DNA of 64,000 nt from Syntrophomonas sp. DTU019 (GCA_913757435.1 CAJYDM010000003.1:248001-312000); one strand, 5' to 3'; positions 8,187 to 19,660 are shown, numbered from the stretch's first letter. Numbers and translations: made by a program. Notes: generated by a model from the sequence alone, not told the origin.

Positions 8187-8996
8187 ATGGCGGAGATAAA
8201 GCTGTATACTGAATGGCCTATTATGACATTTATAGAAGGGCATACTGCAAGCAGAACAGCCTGGGTGGTTAAGGAGAAACCGCTAACGGTGTTTTTGAAC
8301 CATAACGAATTTTCCACCATGGTTTGCTCACCAGGGGCGTATGAAGAGTTGGCGGTCGGCTTTTTGCTCAGTGAGGGTATAATCCACAGCCTTGATGATA
8401 TCGAAGACATCCGCTGTCGCCAGGAGCAAGGGTTATTGTGGATTGAAACCAGGCAGCCGGTGACTATCAGCGACAACTTTCTGCGCCGGCATATGGCCAG
8501 TTGTTGCGGGAAAGGAAGGGCCGGGTTGTATTTCATCAATGATGCCCGCCAATTGGAGGCTGTAAACAGCGATTTACAACTGGAGCCTGCAAGAGTACTG
8601 GAATTAATGACCCAATTTGAAGAAAAAGCTGAATTGTTCCGCCTTACCGGGGGGGTACACAGTGCGGCACTGGCAGGTAACAATGGCCTGGTTGCTCATT
8701 TTGAGGATATCGGGCGCCATAATGCCGTCGATAAGGTTTTGGGTTATGCTATACTAAACCGAATCGATACTGCCGACAAATGTCTGCTGTTAAGCGGTCG
8801 TATAGCCTCCGAAATCCTAATCAAAGCGGCTCGAGGCAATGTGCCCGTTATTGTGTCCCGGTCGGCCCCTACCGAGCTGACCCTTGAATTGGCTGATGAA
8901 CTGAACATCTGTATCGTAGGATTTGCCCGCGGGCAGTCTTTGAACATTTACACACACCCAGAACGAGTGCTTTTAGAAGGGCGGGAAGTGGTATGA
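8187..8996 (+). CDS. fdhD: Formate dehydrogenase accessory sulfurtransferase FdhD
   Basis: 269 aa. FdhD passes sulfur from a cysteine desulfurase to the Mo/W-bis-MGD cofactor of formate dehydrogenase. The sulfur-relay motif appears as SCCGKGR. Other family features are the GxHSAAL segment (TGGVHSAALAG), EDIGRHNAVDKVLGYA and SGRIASEILIKAA. ATG at 8187 with GGAGGA 8 bp upstream; a longer open frame from 8142 is not needed. Its stop overlaps nadA (ATGA). No formate dehydrogenase structural gene lies in the window, but FdhD implies one elsewhere. Confidence 0.93.
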   Translation: MAEIKLYTEWPIMTFIEGHTASRTAWVVKEKPLTVFLNHNEFSTMVCSPGAYEELAVGFLLSEGIIHSLDDIEDIRCRQEQGLLWIETRQPVTISDNFLRRHMASCCGKGRAGLYFINDARQLEAVNSDLQLEPARVLELMTQFEEKAELFRLTGGVHSAALAGNNGLVAHFEDIGRHNAVDKVLGYAILNRIDTADKCLLLSGRIASEILIKAARGNVPVIVSRSAPTELTLELADELNICIVGFARGQSLNIYTHPERVLLEGREVV

Positions 8997-9919
8997 ATAC
9001 TAGCCAAAAGAATCAACAGATTAAAGAGGAAATCCTTAAGAAAAAGCAAGAGAAGGACATTTTTATTATCGCGCATTATTACCAGCGCGGCGAGATACAG
9101 GAGATCGCCGATTTTGTAGGGGATTCATATGCTATGGCCCTGGCCGCCCGCGATTCTGAGAGTAAAAACATACTGGTGGCAGGGGTGGACTTCATGGCCG
9201 AAACAGCTGCTATTCTCTGTCCTGATAAGACTATTTTGTCCCCTGAACCGGCAGCTACCTGTCCGATGGCCAATAGTATAACGGCTGAGCATATTCGCCA
9301 ATATAGAGAACTGCATCCCGATACACTGGTGGTAACTTATGTCAATACACCAGCGGAGGTTAAGGCGGTTAGCGATGTGTGTGTAACCTCCTCCAACGCG
9401 GAAAAGATAATCCGAAGTCTTCCCAGGGAAAAAAATATCTATTTCGTACCCGATCAGAACCTGGCCAGGAATGTTGCCCGGGAAATGGATCGTGAAATCG
9501 CAGCTTTTGATTCATCCTGCCCTACCCATGCGGTGGTAACCAAAGATGAAATCATCAAGCTCAAAGCCCTTCACCCTGAGGCCCCGGTATTGGTGCACCC
9601 GGAGTGCGACCCGGAAGTGGTAAAACTGGCTGATTATGCAGGGAGCACCGCAGGCATCCTGAAAAAAGTGGTGGAGTCCGATGCAAACGCGTTTATCATT
9701 GGCACAGAATCAGGCATCTTTCATGCCATCCAGAAACAGTGCCCGGAAAAACAGCTCATTCTGGCTTCCAAAGAATTGATTTGCCCCAATATGAAAAGCA
9801 TCACCTTAAATAAAGTATTGCATTCTATCGATAATCTGGAGACGGTCATAACCGTTCCGGAGGATGTAGCACGCCAGGCGGTGGTAGCTTTGGAAAAAAT
9901 GATTGAACTGGCATCGTAA
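8993..9919 (+). CDS. nadA: Quinolinate synthase NadA
   Basis: 308 aa. Condenses iminoaspartate with dihydroxyacetone phosphate to quinolinate for NAD synthesis, using one [4Fe-4S] cluster. The three expected ligands are visible in SDVCVTSSNAEK, VHPECDPEV and ELICPNMKSITL. The N-terminal IIAHYYQRGEIQEIADFVGDS is characteristic. Starts at an ATG overlapping the fdhD stop by 4 bp, so they are co-transcribed. nadB and nadC are not adjacent, which is unusual. A terminator follows at 9966. Confidence 0.95.
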   Translation: MNTSQKNQQIKEEILKKKQEKDIFIIAHYYQRGEIQEIADFVGDSYAMALAARDSESKNILVAGVDFMAETAAILCPDKTILSPEPAATCPMANSITAEHIRQYRELHPDTLVVTYVNTPAEVKAVSDVCVTSSNAEKIIRSLPREKNIYFVPDQNLARNVAREMDREIAAFDSSCPTHAVVTKDEIIKLKALHPEAPVLVHPECDPEVVKLADYAGSTAGILKKVVESDANAFIIGTESGIFHAIQKQCPEKQLILASKELICPNMKSITLNKVLHSIDNLETVITVPEDVARQAVVALEKMIELAS

Positions 9920-9965
9920 ATGGTTTCTAATAAGCATCGTCATGATAGAAAATGTTTATCAGATG

Positions 9966-9985
9966 AGGGGGCATAGCCCCCTTTT
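9966..9985 (+). terminator. Rho-independent terminator after nadA
   Basis: GGGGG (9967-9971), loop CATAG, CCCCC (9977-9981), then TTTT. Ends the fdhD-nadA transcript. The following frame, a truncated transporter, begins inside this hairpin, so sequence of that gene seems to have been deleted up to this point. Confidence 0.8.
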
Positions 9986-9987
9986 AC

Positions 9988-10698
9988 AATAAACAACACA
10001 GGCCGTTTGTTGTCGGCTTGATGAACGGTCTTATGCCTTGCGGCCCGCTGCAGGCCATGCAAATATATGCCCTGGGAACTGGCAGCGCCTGGGCCGGAGC
10101 ATTATCTATGCTGTTCTTTAGCCTAGGCACAGTCCCGCTGATGTTCGGCCTGGGTACGGTCAGCTCATTATTAACCGGTACTTTCAAACAGCGTATGCTG
10201 CAGGTAAGTGGTGTTTTGGTTATGTTTCTTGGTATATTGATGTTAAGTCGAGGTTTAAACCTGTCTGGAATCAATCTGGCTTATGCCTCGACCTCAACTG
10301 CAAATGCCGGGAATATTGCCTCCATAAAAGGCGAAACGCAGGTTGTTGAAACCACACTGCAATCCGGGCGCTATCAACCTATAGTAGTGCAAAAAGGTAT
10401 ACCGGTAAAATGGACCATAAGGGCTGCCGAAAACGATTTGAACGGATGCAACAACCCGATTACAATACCTCAGTACAATACTCAGATAGAATTGGTTCCA
10501 GGTGATAATGTGATAGAATTTACTCCCCAAGAGACCGGAAAGATCACTTATACTTGCTGGATGGGTATGATAAGCAGCACCATAACCGTAGTCGATGATC
10601 TGTCAGATATAAGCGAAAAGGATTTGGCACCCTCACCGGGAGCTTATTTTCCCAGAGGTGGCTGCTGTGCCAAGGGTACGGGTGAAACTGCCAATTAA
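9988..10698 (+). pseudogene. 5'-truncated TauE/SafE-like membrane protein with cupredoxin-like domain
   Basis: The open frame enters at the conserved motif RPFVVGLMNGLMPCGPLQAM, normally in the middle of UreH/TauE-SafE-like metal proteins. Homologs carry a heavy-metal-associated domain and further membrane helices before it. Here these are missing, and no ribosome binding site precedes the first ATG (10021). What remains is about three membrane segments, then a cupredoxin-like domain with possible metal ligands in NGCNNP and CWMGM, and a CC near the end. Lies directly upstream of copA, so the original role was probably copper handling. Deletion probably removed the 5' half; a short product is not excluded. 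Confidence 0.7.
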
Positions 10699-10720
10699 CC
10701 GAGGACAGATGCAGCGGTTC

Positions 10721-10754
10721 AGAGGCAGCCAGCGATGTCACCTTGGCAGCCTCT
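10721..10754 (+). terminator. Hairpin upstream of copA
   Basis: AGAGGCAGCC (10721-10730) pairs with GGCAGCCTCT (10745-10754) with one mismatch. It is followed by ATTGTAC rather than a long T-run, so it is a weak terminator or an mRNA-processing structure between the truncated transporter and copA. Confidence 0.45.
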
Positions 10755-10859
10755 ATTGTACACCTTTAGTAATGTATAGGGCGAGAGTCGTCAAATAATA
10801 GATATCCGGTAAAATGACAACTCATTCATATAGGCAAAAGTTTAAGGAGGTGCATTTAT

Positions 10860-13427
10860 ATGCACAAAGAATCGATCAAGATAGCGGGCATGAGTTGTGC
10901 AGCTTGTGCAGCCAGGATAGAGAAGGGACTCAAGCAGGTTGCAGGTGTAGAATCAGTAAATGTCAATTTGGCCCTGGAAAGAGCTACGGTTGAATATGAC
11001 GAAAAGGCGGTGGCAAGGGAACAGATTGACCAGGTGGTGCAGAAGCTGGGATATGAGGTGATCCGAGAAAAGACCGATGAACAGGTCGATTTAAAAATAT
11101 CTGGTATGACTTGTGCCGCTTGTGCGGCTCGCATAGAGAAAAAACTGAAGGGCCTGGAAGGGGTAAAACAGGCCAATGTTAACCTGAGCACCGAAAAGGC
11201 CCGGGTGGTTTACCAGCCCGGACAGGCCAAAATCAGTGAAATGATCCAGAGCATTCAGAACCTGGGGTATAACGCAGAGCGGGTTGAGGATACAAATATT
11301 GACCATCAGCAGGAAGCTAAAGATAGAGAAATAAGTTCATTGCGGTGGTTGCTGATAACCTCCGCGGTTTTGAGCTTACCTCTGGTTATAGCCATGGTTT
11401 TGAGCTTATTTAAAATCCATAGCCCCTTGGCAACATTTTTACACAATCCCTATTTTCAGTTGGTAATCGCCACCCCGGTGCAGTTTATTATTGGGGCCCG
11501 CTTCTATAAACAATCCTATTTTGCTTTGAGATCCGGCAGTGCCAATATGGACGTCTTGATTGCCATGGGAACTTCGGCGGCCTATTTTTTCAGCCTGTAC
11601 AACGTGTTCTATGAGGTGGTTCCTCAAGGGATGATGAAAAGCCTGTACTTCGAGGCTTCAGCTATAATCATCACTCTGATCCTCTTGGGCAAATACCTGG
11701 AAGCGGTCGCCAAAGGAAGAACCTCTGAGGCCATAAAAAAGCTGGCCCAATTGCAGGCCAAAACCGCCCGGGTAATCAGAAGCGGCCGGGAAGTTGATAT
11801 TCCGGTTGAAGAAGTGGAATTGGGTGAAATCATAGTTGTCAGACCGGGAGAAAAAGTACCTGTGGATGGAAAAATAATTGAAGGTACCTCCGCTCTGGAC
11901 GAGTCCATGCTTACCGGAGAAAGCCTGCCGGTAGATAAACAGGCTGGTGACCTGGTTTTTGGTGCAACCCTTAACAAATTCGGAACCTTTAAATTTGAGG
12001 CCACCCGGGTAGGCCGGGACACCGCTTTGGCCCAAATCATAAAAATGGTTGAAGATGCTCAAGGTTCCAAAGCCCCTATTCAGCAAATCGCTGACCGGGT
12101 GGCGGGGGTGTTTGTTCCGGTAGTGCTGGCTATTGCTTTCATCACTTTCCTGGCCTGGTATTTATCCGGTGGGGGTATTAATAAATCACTGATCAGTGCC
12201 GTAGCGGTACTGGTTATAGCCTGCCCGTGCGCGTTAGGACTGGCTACGCCCACCGCGATTATGGTAGGTACAGGAAAAGGAGCCGAAAACGGCATTCTGA
12301 TAAAAGGCGGAGAACACCTGGAGATGGCCTACAAGCTTAATGCGGTGGTTTTGGACAAAACCGGCACCATAACCAAAGGCAAGCCCGAAGTAACCGATAT
12401 CATAGCCCTGGGTGAAGTGAATCTGGATCACTTGCTGTTCTTGGCGGCCCAGGCGGAGAAAGGCTCGGAACACCCACTTGGAGCGACCATTTATGAAAAA
12501 GGCCGGGCCGAATATGATCATCTGCCAGATCCGGACAGCTTTGAGGCTATACCCGGTAAAGGTGTGAAAGCTGTTGTTAATGGGAAGGAGATCTATCTGG
12601 GAACCAGAAGGCTTATGATCGATAATGGCATTATTGTAGAACCCATAGAGGCATCAATCAGCGCCCTGGAAGATATGGGCAAAACTGCTATGCTGATGGC
12701 GATTAACAGCCGTTTGGAGGCAATCATCGCGGTAGCCGATACAGTCAAGGAAAACTCGCGGGAAGCTATCCAAGATCTGCAGAATATGGGCATCGAGGTT
12801 TACATGATAACCGGTGACAATCGCCGCACCGCTGAAGCCATAGCCAGACAAGTAGGAATCACCAATGTTCTGGCAGAGGTGCTTCCGGAAAACAAAGCCG
12901 AAGAAGTACAGAGACTCAAAGCGGCAGGAAAAGCTGTAGCAATGGTAGGAGACGGCATCAATGATGCCCCAGCCCTGGCCACAGCCCATATCGGCATGGC
13001 TATGGGCACCGGCACTGATGTGGCTATGGAGGCGGCTGACATCACTCTGATGAGGGGGGACTTGCGCACAATTCCGGCCTCAATCCGGCTGTCCCGGCAG
13101 ACCATACGGAAAATCAAGCAAAATCTTTTCTGGGCCTTTATTTATAATATTATCGGCATACCGTTCGCTGCTCTGGGCATGTTGAATCCTATAATAGCTG
13201 GAGCTGCCATGGCTTTCAGTTCAGTTTCAGTAGTAACCAACTCCCTTAGTTTGAAGCGCTTTAATCCCCACCGGAATGACCGGGACAACAGTAGTGCAGC
13301 ATTGAATCCAGAACCGGCGGCGCGGGTTGTGAATTCCCCAAGAGGCAAAGGCAAGGAGCATGTGGCTGCTGCGGCCCCCAAATTGGATCTGAGAGCCGAT
13401 AAGAAACCGGATCAAAAGGGAGAATGA
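10860..13427 (+). CDS. copA: Copper-translocating P-type ATPase CopA
   Basis: 855 aa P1B-type ATPase that exports Cu(I) through the membrane. Two N-terminal heavy-metal domains carry CxxC at C13/C16 and C85/C88. Then come membrane helices, the TGES actuator motif (MLTGESLPV), the CPC metal site ([14 protein letters not shown]), the DKTGT phosphorylation site, the HP motif (GSEHPLG) and GDGINDAPA. The ribosome binding site AAGGAGGTG lies just upstream of ATG 10860. The C-terminus has an unusual extra 50-residue charged, Ala/Pro-rich tail after the last helix. The stop overlaps an open frame leading into a broken response regulator. Confidence 0.96.
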   Translation: MHKESIKIAGMSCAACAARIEKGLKQVAGVESVNVNLALERATVEYDEKAVAREQIDQVVQKLGYEVIREKTDEQVDLKISGMTCAACAARIEKKLKGLEGVKQANVNLSTEKARVVYQPGQAKISEMIQSIQNLGYNAERVEDTNIDHQQEAKDREISSLRWLLITSAVLSLPLVIAMVLSLFKIHSPLATFLHNPYFQLVIATPVQFIIGARFYKQSYFALRSGSANMDVLIAMGTSAAYFFSLYNVFYEVVPQGMMKSLYFEASAIIITLILLGKYLEAVAKGRTSEAIKKLAQLQAKTARVIRSGREVDIPVEEVELGEIIVVRPGEKVPVDGKIIEGTSALDESMLTGESLPVDKQAGDLVFGATLNKFGTFKFEATRVGRDTALAQIIKMVEDAQGSKAPIQQIADRVAGVFVPVVLAIAFITFLAWYLSGGGINKSLISAVAVLVIACPCALGLATPTAIMVGTGKGAENGILIKGGEHLEMAYKLNAVVLDKTGTITKGKPEVTDIIALGEVNLDHLLFLAAQAEKGSEHPLGATIYEKGRAEYDHLPDPDSFEAIPGKGVKAVVNGKEIYLGTRRLMIDNGIIVEPIEASISALEDMGKTAMLMAINSRLEAIIAVADTVKENSREAIQDLQNMGIEVYMITGDNRRTAEAIARQVGITNVLAEVLPENKAEEVQRLKAAGKAVAMVGDGINDAPALATAHIGMAMGTGTDVAMEAADITLMRGDLRTIPASIRLSRQTIRKIKQNLFWAFIYNIIGIPFAALGMLNPIIAGAAMAFSSVSVVTNSLSLKRFNPHRNDRDNSSAALNPEPAARVVNSPRGKGKEHVAAAAPKLDLRADKKPDQKGE

Positions 13428-13460
13428 GGCCAGTAACGGCAACACCACCAACACTTGAGC

Positions 13461-13491
13461 CAAGGCGAGTTGTTTCAAATAGCTCGCCTTG
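13461..13491 (+). repeat. Perfect hairpin between copA and the response regulator
   Basis: CAAGGCGAG (13461-13469) and CTCGCCTTG (13483-13491) form a 9-bp stem with a 13-base loop. No T-run follows. It may reduce read-through or protect the copA message 3' end. Confidence 0.55.
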
Positions 13492-13513
13492 CATTGATAA
13501 AGGGAGGTTCATT

Positions 13514-14053
13514 TTGAGTCAGGCTAATAGAATTCTGGTAGTCGATGATGAGCTTAAGATTACTGAAGTGATCAAATCATATCTGGAACAAAGCGGTTAT
13601 GAGGTTTACACAGCTTGCAGCGGTCAGAGGTCATTGGAACTGTATGAGCAAATTCATCCCGGCTTGGTTATTCTTGATCTGATGCTTCCTGACATAAGCG
13701 GAGAGGAGATCTGCCGGCAGCTGCGCAATAAGTCACGAGTACCTATTATCATGCTTACAGCTAAAATTGAAGAAGCTGATATTGTCAATGGACTTGATAT
13801 CGGTGCTGACGACTATATCACCAAACCATTCAGCCCCAGGCAGCTTACCGCCAGGGTGGCGGCCCTGTTGCGCAGAAGCGGCCCAGATGCTGCCCCGCTG
13901 GCCAAGATAATGTCATTTCAAGGGGAGGACCTGGTGGTGGATTTTGCCCGCCATGAGGTGAAAAAAGCTGGAGTGGCGGTTAATCTGACCCCTAACGAAT
14001 TCAAACTACTCACCACCTTGTTGAAAACCGGGGGCGGATTTGTTTGGCCTTAA
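13514..14053 (+). pseudogene. OmpR-family response regulator, DNA-binding domain truncated
   Basis: TTG 13514 behind AAGGGAGGT gives a protein starting MSQANRILVVDDE. The receiver domain is complete (acid pocket VVDDE, phospho-Asp in LVILDLMLPDISG, Thr in MLTAK, Lys in DDYITKPF). The winged-helix domain begins (LTPNEFKLLTTLLKTGG) but ends after about 15 residues in FVWP and a stop, where homologs continue with the recognition helix. Shifting frame does not restore the domain, so it is a true deletion. The usual downstream sensor kinase is missing. Probably a remnant of a copper- or envelope-sensing two-component system. Confidence 0.8.
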
Positions 14054-14064
14054 GTTCCTTTCTA

Positions 14065-14093
14065 TTGACATATGGTACTGCCTGTGATTAAAT
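14065..14093 (+). promoter_or_regulatory. cysK promoter
   Basis: TTGACA at 14065-14070, 17-bp spacer, TTAAAT at 14088-14093. The perfect palindrome 14104-14117 lies just downstream, where a bound regulator would block RNA polymerase. Confidence 0.6.
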
Positions 14094-14103
14094 AAAACCA
14101 TTA

Positions 14104-14117
14104 AATCATATATGATT
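14104..14117. promoter_or_regulatory. Perfect palindrome AATCATATATGATT, putative operator of cysK
   Basis: Perfect 14-bp palindrome between the predicted -10 box and the cysK start. It shares TCATATATGA with the palindrome upstream of the Rrf2 gene at 186. Placement and shared core suggest repression of cysK by that regulator. Confidence 0.55.
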
Positions 14118-14148
14118 AGTAGGCATTAAATAGTTGGAGGGTAAATTT

Positions 14149-15084
14149 ATGAGCAACATAGCTAAGAATCTTACTGACCTGATTGGAAATACTCCGTTAT
14201 TAGAATTGAGTAACTACAATCGCCATCATAACCTGCAGGCCAGGTTAATCGCCAAATTAGAGTATTTTAACCCGGCTGGTAGCGTTAAGGACCGCATCGG
14301 TTATGCGATGATCAAAGACGCCGAAGAAAAAGGATTGATTCGCCAGGACACCGCTATCATCGAGCCGACCAGCGGCAATACCGGCATAGGTTTAGCCTTT
14401 GTGGCTGCCGCCAGGGGGTATCGCCTGATCTTGACCATGCCTGACACCATGAGCATGGAGCGTAGAAATTTGCTTAAGGCACTGGGGGCAGAGTTGGTCC
14501 TCACCCCAGGCCTTCAGGGCATGTCGGGGGCAATCAAGAAGGCTGAGGAGCTAGCTCAAGAAATTCCCAATTCATTCATTCCACAGCAGTTCAATAACCC
14601 GGCCAACCCGGCCATGCACCGTCAGACCACGGCTGTGGAAATCTGGAACGATACCGAGGGGTCGGTGGATATTTTTGTAGCAGGAGTTGGCACCGGTGGG
14701 ACTATCACCGGCGTTGGGGAGGTCTTAAAAGCCAAAAAGCAGTCAGTGAAGATTATAGCGGTTGAGCCTTACGACTCTCCAGTCTTATCGGGAGGGGCAC
14801 CAGGAGCTCATAAAATACAGGGGATCGGAGCTGGATTCGTGCCTGAGGTTCTAAACATGACCATAATAGATGAGGTGTTTAAAGTCAAAAATGACGAAGC
14901 CCTCGAAACTGCCAGGCTTTTATCCCGTACTGAAGGCCTCCTGGTTGGCATATCATCTGGAGCTGCCGTTTTTGCAGCCACACAACTGGCCCTTAGCCCA
15001 GAGAATACTGGAAAAACCATTGTAGTCTTACTCCCGGATACAGGAGAGAGATACCTTTCAACTGCCTTGTTTCAAGAAGTATAA
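14149..15084 (+). CDS. cysK: Cysteine synthase CysK
   Basis: 311 aa PLP enzyme making cysteine from O-acetylserine and sulfide. The PLP lysine lies in [11 protein letters not shown], the substrate loop is [11 protein letters not shown], and the PLP-phosphate loop is [19 protein letters not shown] 14149 with GGAGG 8 bp upstream. A single-gene transcript with its own promoter, putative operator and terminator (15133). No cysE next to it. Confidence 0.95.
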   Translation: MSNIAKNLTDLIGNTPLLELSNYNRHHNLQARLIAKLEYFNPAGSVKDRIGYAMIKDAEEKGLIRQDTAIIEPTSGNTGIGLAFVAAARGYRLILTMPDTMSMERRNLLKALGAELVLTPGLQGMSGAIKKAEELAQEIPNSFIPQQFNNPANPAMHRQTTAVEIWNDTEGSVDIFVAGVGTGGTITGVGEVLKAKKQSVKIIAVEPYDSPVLSGGAPGAHKIQGIGAGFVPEVLNMTIIDEVFKVKNDEALETARLLSRTEGLLVGISSGAAVFAATQLALSPENTGKTIVVLLPDTGERYLSTALFQEV

Positions 15085-15132
15085 GAAGTTAGAAAGGCTG
15101 CAGGGTATAAGCGTTTTTCCCGGATTAATAAT

Positions 15133-15184
15133 ACCTGGTTATCAGGCTTCGAACAGGACTATGATAACCGGGTTTCATTTTTTT
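15133..15184 (+). terminator. Terminator after cysK
   Basis: CCTGGTTATCA (15134-15144) pairs with TGATAACCGGG (15162-15172) with one G-U pair, then TTTCATTTTTTT. Confidence 0.8.
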
Positions 15185-15186
15185 GT

Positions 15187-15213
15187 TATACTCTAGTAAA
15201 ACTATAGGGTATA
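15187..15213. promoter_or_regulatory. Imperfect dyad upstream of iscR, putative IscR site
   Basis: TATACTCTAGT and ACTATAGGGTATA form an interrupted dyad about the central AAA. It lies about 150 bp ahead of iscR. IscR-type regulators bind such sites and autoregulate. It differs in sequence from the TCATATATGA palindromes, so the two Rrf2 proteins appear to have separate sites. Confidence 0.45.
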
Positions 15214-15365
15214 TGATATATTAAATTCAAACACAATTGCAGTTCATGTTTCTCATGGTCTTGATAGCCGGTTTAGAGATAAACTGGTCTTGATGGGATA
15301 AGATAATATTGGTAAACAGATCAATGGGGGTTGTAAAGAGATGGGGTTAGGAAAAGAGGAATGCT

Positions 15366-15788
15366 ATGAAACTATCTACTAAAGGAAGATACGGATTAAG
15401 GGCTATGCTGGAAATAGCCCTGCAGCACGCTAAGGGTCCGGTTCCCATCCATGTAATTGCAGAACATCAAAATCTGTCCAGCCGCTATTTAGAACAATTG
15501 CTTATCCCCTTAAAACAAAACGGCTTGGTAAAAAGTGTGCGCGGTTCACAAGGCGGTTATATTCTGGGGCGTGAGGCTGATAAGATCACGGTCGGGGATA
15601 TAATCAGGGCACTGGAAGGCCCCATATCCCCAGTAGACTGTGTAAATGAATTAAATCCCGATGAATGTGACCGGGCGGAATTCTGTGTAACTCGCCGCAT
15701 CTGGTCTAAACTAAGGGATAGCATGAACCAGGTCCTGGATTCCTATTCACTGGAAGACCTGAAAAATGAAGCCACAGATGTACCATAG
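15366..15788 (+). CDS. iscR: Rrf2 family regulator IscR-like, Fe-S sensing
   Basis: 140 aa with the Rrf2 winged helix (STKGRYGLRAMLEIALQ; SVRGSQGGYILG). It keeps three cysteines in the ligand loop (VDCVNELNPDECDRAEFC), the pattern that holds a [2Fe-2S] cluster in IscR. Followed after 51 bp by iscS and iscU, as in many Firmicutes, so it likely represses this operon when clusters are sufficient. ATG 15366 with GAGGA upstream. About 40 % of positions match the first Rrf2 gene by eye, but the cysteines differ. Confidence 0.9.
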   Translation: MKLSTKGRYGLRAMLEIALQHAKGPVPIHVIAEHQNLSSRYLEQLLIPLKQNGLVKSVRGSQGGYILGREADKITVGDIIRALEGPISPVDCVNELNPDECDRAEFCVTRRIWSKLRDSMNQVLDSYSLEDLKNEATDVP

Positions 15789-15839
15789 GAAAGTATTTGT
15801 GGTTAATGATATGCAACTTAAACAAAGGAGGTAATAGGA

Positions 15840-17011
15840 GTGAAATCCATATACATGGACCACAGCGCTACCACCCCGGTAGATACCAGAGTATTCGAGG
15901 CCATGATACCTTATTATACTAGCGAATTTGGCAATGCCTCCAGTGTCCACAGTAAAGGTCAAACCGCTCGAAAAGCGGTAGAAACTGGGAGAGAACAGAT
16001 AGCAGCCCTGTTAAACGCCAACCCCAGAGAGATTATCTTCACCAGCGGCGGGACTGAGGCTGACAATCAGGCCATCATCACCTATGCCCTGAATAACAGC
16101 AAAAAGGGCAAGCATTTGATTACCTCGGCCATTGAACACCATGCCGTATTAGACAGCTTTCATTACCTGGCTGGCCTCGGTTATGATGTAACCGTCCTGC
16201 CGGTCAATCATCAGGGGATGGTGGAACCGGAAACCCTGGCCGGGGCTATCCGCCCGGATACCACACTGGTCTCGATAATGCATGCCAATAATGAGATCGG
16301 TACGGTTCAACCTATAGAAGAATTGGCTGCTATCAGCCATAAAGCAGGCGCGGTATTCCATACCGATGCAGTACAGACTTTCGGCAAAATTCCCATAGAT
16401 GTTAAGAAAATGGGTATTGATATGCTCTCCGCTTCCAGCCACAAACTGCATGGACCAAAAGGAATAGGCTGTCTATATGTAAGAAAAGGGATTCGTATCA
16501 AGAACCTGTTCCACGGCGGGGGACAGGAGTCCAAGCTTAGGGCTGGGACGGAAAACGTCCCGGGGATTGTAGGATTTGGCAAAGCCGCTGAAATTGCCGG
16601 CCAAGAGATGCAGCAGCGCGCCGAGCATCTTAACCGGCTCAGCCAACGCCTGCGAGAGGGCATTGTAAAATCCATCCCCAATACCATAGTCACCGGGCAT
16701 CCAGAGCTGCGGGTTCCGGGCAGTGTAAGCGTTTGTTTCGAGTTCGTAGAGGGTGAGTCGATTTTGCTAATGCTGGACAGCTATGGGATTATGGCATCCA
16801 GTGGTTCGGCCTGCACCTCCGGGGCACTGGATCCGTCCCATGTATTGCTGGCCATCGGACTCCCCCATGAGATTGCTCACGGTTCATTGCGATTGACCCT
16901 GGGTAAGGATAATACCCAGGAAGATGTAGATTATGTACTGGAGGTTTTGCCCCGTATTATCGCCAATTTGCGCCGGATGTCGCCGTTGGCCAGCAAAGGA
17001 GGCAGCTATTG

Positions 17012-17012
<1 letters not shown>
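15840..17012 (+). CDS. iscS: Cysteine desulfurase IscS/NifS
   Basis: 390 aa PLP enzyme converting cysteine to alanine plus a protein-bound persulfide for Fe-S clusters, tRNA thiolation and FdhD. PLP Lys in ASSHKLHGPKG; catalytic Cys on the loop ASSGSACTSGALDPSHVL; N-terminus YMDHSATTPVD. GTG start at 15840 behind AAAGGAGG. Overlaps iscU by one base. Likely donor for mnmA and fdhD in this window. Confidence 0.95.
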
Positions 17013-18717
<1,705 letters not shown>

Positions 18718-18794
18718 TTCTGGGGTTTATCAATATTGATACCTGAATAGCAACATATTACTGCCTTGGAAAATAATTAAGACTATACCGGGTA

Positions 18795-18823
18795 TTGCTT
18801 TGGCTTCTGACACCGGTTATAAT
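18795..18823 (+). promoter_or_regulatory. Strong sigma-A-type promoter without an ORF
   Basis: TTGCTT (18795-18800), 17-bp spacer, perfect TATAAT (18818-18823). The predicted start is about 18830. No coding frame follows; a long closing stem and terminator do. Confidence 0.7.
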
Positions 18824-18829
18824 AAAGGT

Positions 18830-19110
18830 GCAATGGCGGAGAAGTAAATGTATACTGTCTTAGAGTCATTGGTTTAGTTTAGCCCATAGTAGTCAGATAG
18901 GTTCTGTTTTTGGTTTAGAGTTACGTTTCAAGTTTAGGTTTGAAAATTGCTTAGGTTTGGAGAGAACTTCCTTAATTCCTTTGTCAGGTTTTTCGGTTTC
19001 GGATAGACTAGGTTATTTAAATCTTGGCCCAGTGTTTCGAAAACTTCTCCGCCATAGCATTGAAGTTGAACAATAGAAAGCCCTCAATATGTGAGGGCTT
19101 GAGTCTTTTC
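18830..19110 (+). ncRNA. Candidate structured non-coding RNA (possibly 6S-like)
   Basis: Begins at a good promoter and ends at a terminator (AAGCCCTCA 19078-19086, TGAGGGCTT 19092-19100, then T-rich). ATGGCGGAGAAGT (18833-18845) pairs perfectly with ACTTCTCCGCCAT (19043-19055), 13 bp closing about 200 bases. Inside, ACTG/CAGT, GGTTTA/TAAATC and TAGTC/GACTA can nest in order, giving a rod-like fold. The interior is rich in GGTTTAG-like motifs and has no ORF. Promoter, length, closing stem and terminator suit 6S RNA, but I could not match a conserved sequence, so class is open. Confidence 0.5.
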
Positions 19111-19276
19111 TGTGTTTGTTTCAATAACATGGGAGGGCATGACGTTTTTAGGTGAGACTGTATATTTAGAAAACACCGGCTCAGCTGAAACACAAGATAA
19201 CTACGGAGATCCCTGTGAGACTACATATGTTGTGAACAAACGAATGTGTTAAAAGGTACCGTGTACATGGTTTTCG
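19111..19276. other. Intergenic, nothing recognised
   Basis: No ORF, hairpin or promoter that I can support. Lies between the candidate RNA and the 3' end of the following - strand gene. Confidence 0.3.
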
Positions 19277-19660
19277 CTAGTGGACGATCTGCCCCTCCAT
19301 GAAACTCTCCATAAGACAGTCTGCCAGTTCAGGATCAATTATACCTTTGCCCGTGGCCAAGACCTGTTCCGGATAATCGAAGTGTTCCCGTATACTTTCC
19401 GGGGGTACTATAAACCAGCGCCCGGTAGGGGAATAGCCTGGCGTCAGGGGAGGCCGACTGCTCTTATTCTCATCGACTACTTCGAAAAGCACCACTCCCA
19501 GACCCCAGGTGCGACGGCAAATCGGGCAAGGTTCGTAACTGGCCAGTACGCCCGGCAGATCATAATCTTCAGGGCAGGTGGCTTCAAAGACCGATGTGCG
19601 GCCAGTGGGTTCTCCGCACCAAAAACACAATTCAGGGCATTCTACCAGGCGCAAATTCAT
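19277..19660 (-). CDS. Small cysteine-rich hypothetical protein
   Basis: 127 aa, not recognised. The N-terminal half has paired cysteines, CFWCGEPTG, then CP, then CPICRR, a pattern suggesting a zinc ribbon-like knuckle. The C-terminal half is acidic with FIVPPESI. Begins at ATG with AGGGGG directly upstream. No membrane segment or signal peptide. Convergent with the candidate RNA and about 90 bp downstream of the DNRLRE gene, possibly in the same transcript. Confidence 0.6.
   Translation of the reverse strand: MNLRLVECPELCFWCGEPTGRTSVFEATCPEDYDLPGVLASYEPCPICRRTWGLGVVLFEVVDENKSSRPPLTPGYSPTGRWFIVPPESIREHFDYPEQVLATGKGIIDPELADCLMESFMEGQIVH

Noticed and set aside
8003-8683. 226-codon - strand frame across the metA-fdhD junction
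   Set aside because: Both + strand genes have strong family motifs and ribosome binding sites; the - frame has no homology that I can see.
13514-14053. Frameshift rather than deletion at the end of the response regulator
   Set aside because: Reading the other frames after 14030 does not give the rest of a winged-helix domain; the cysK promoter begins at once.
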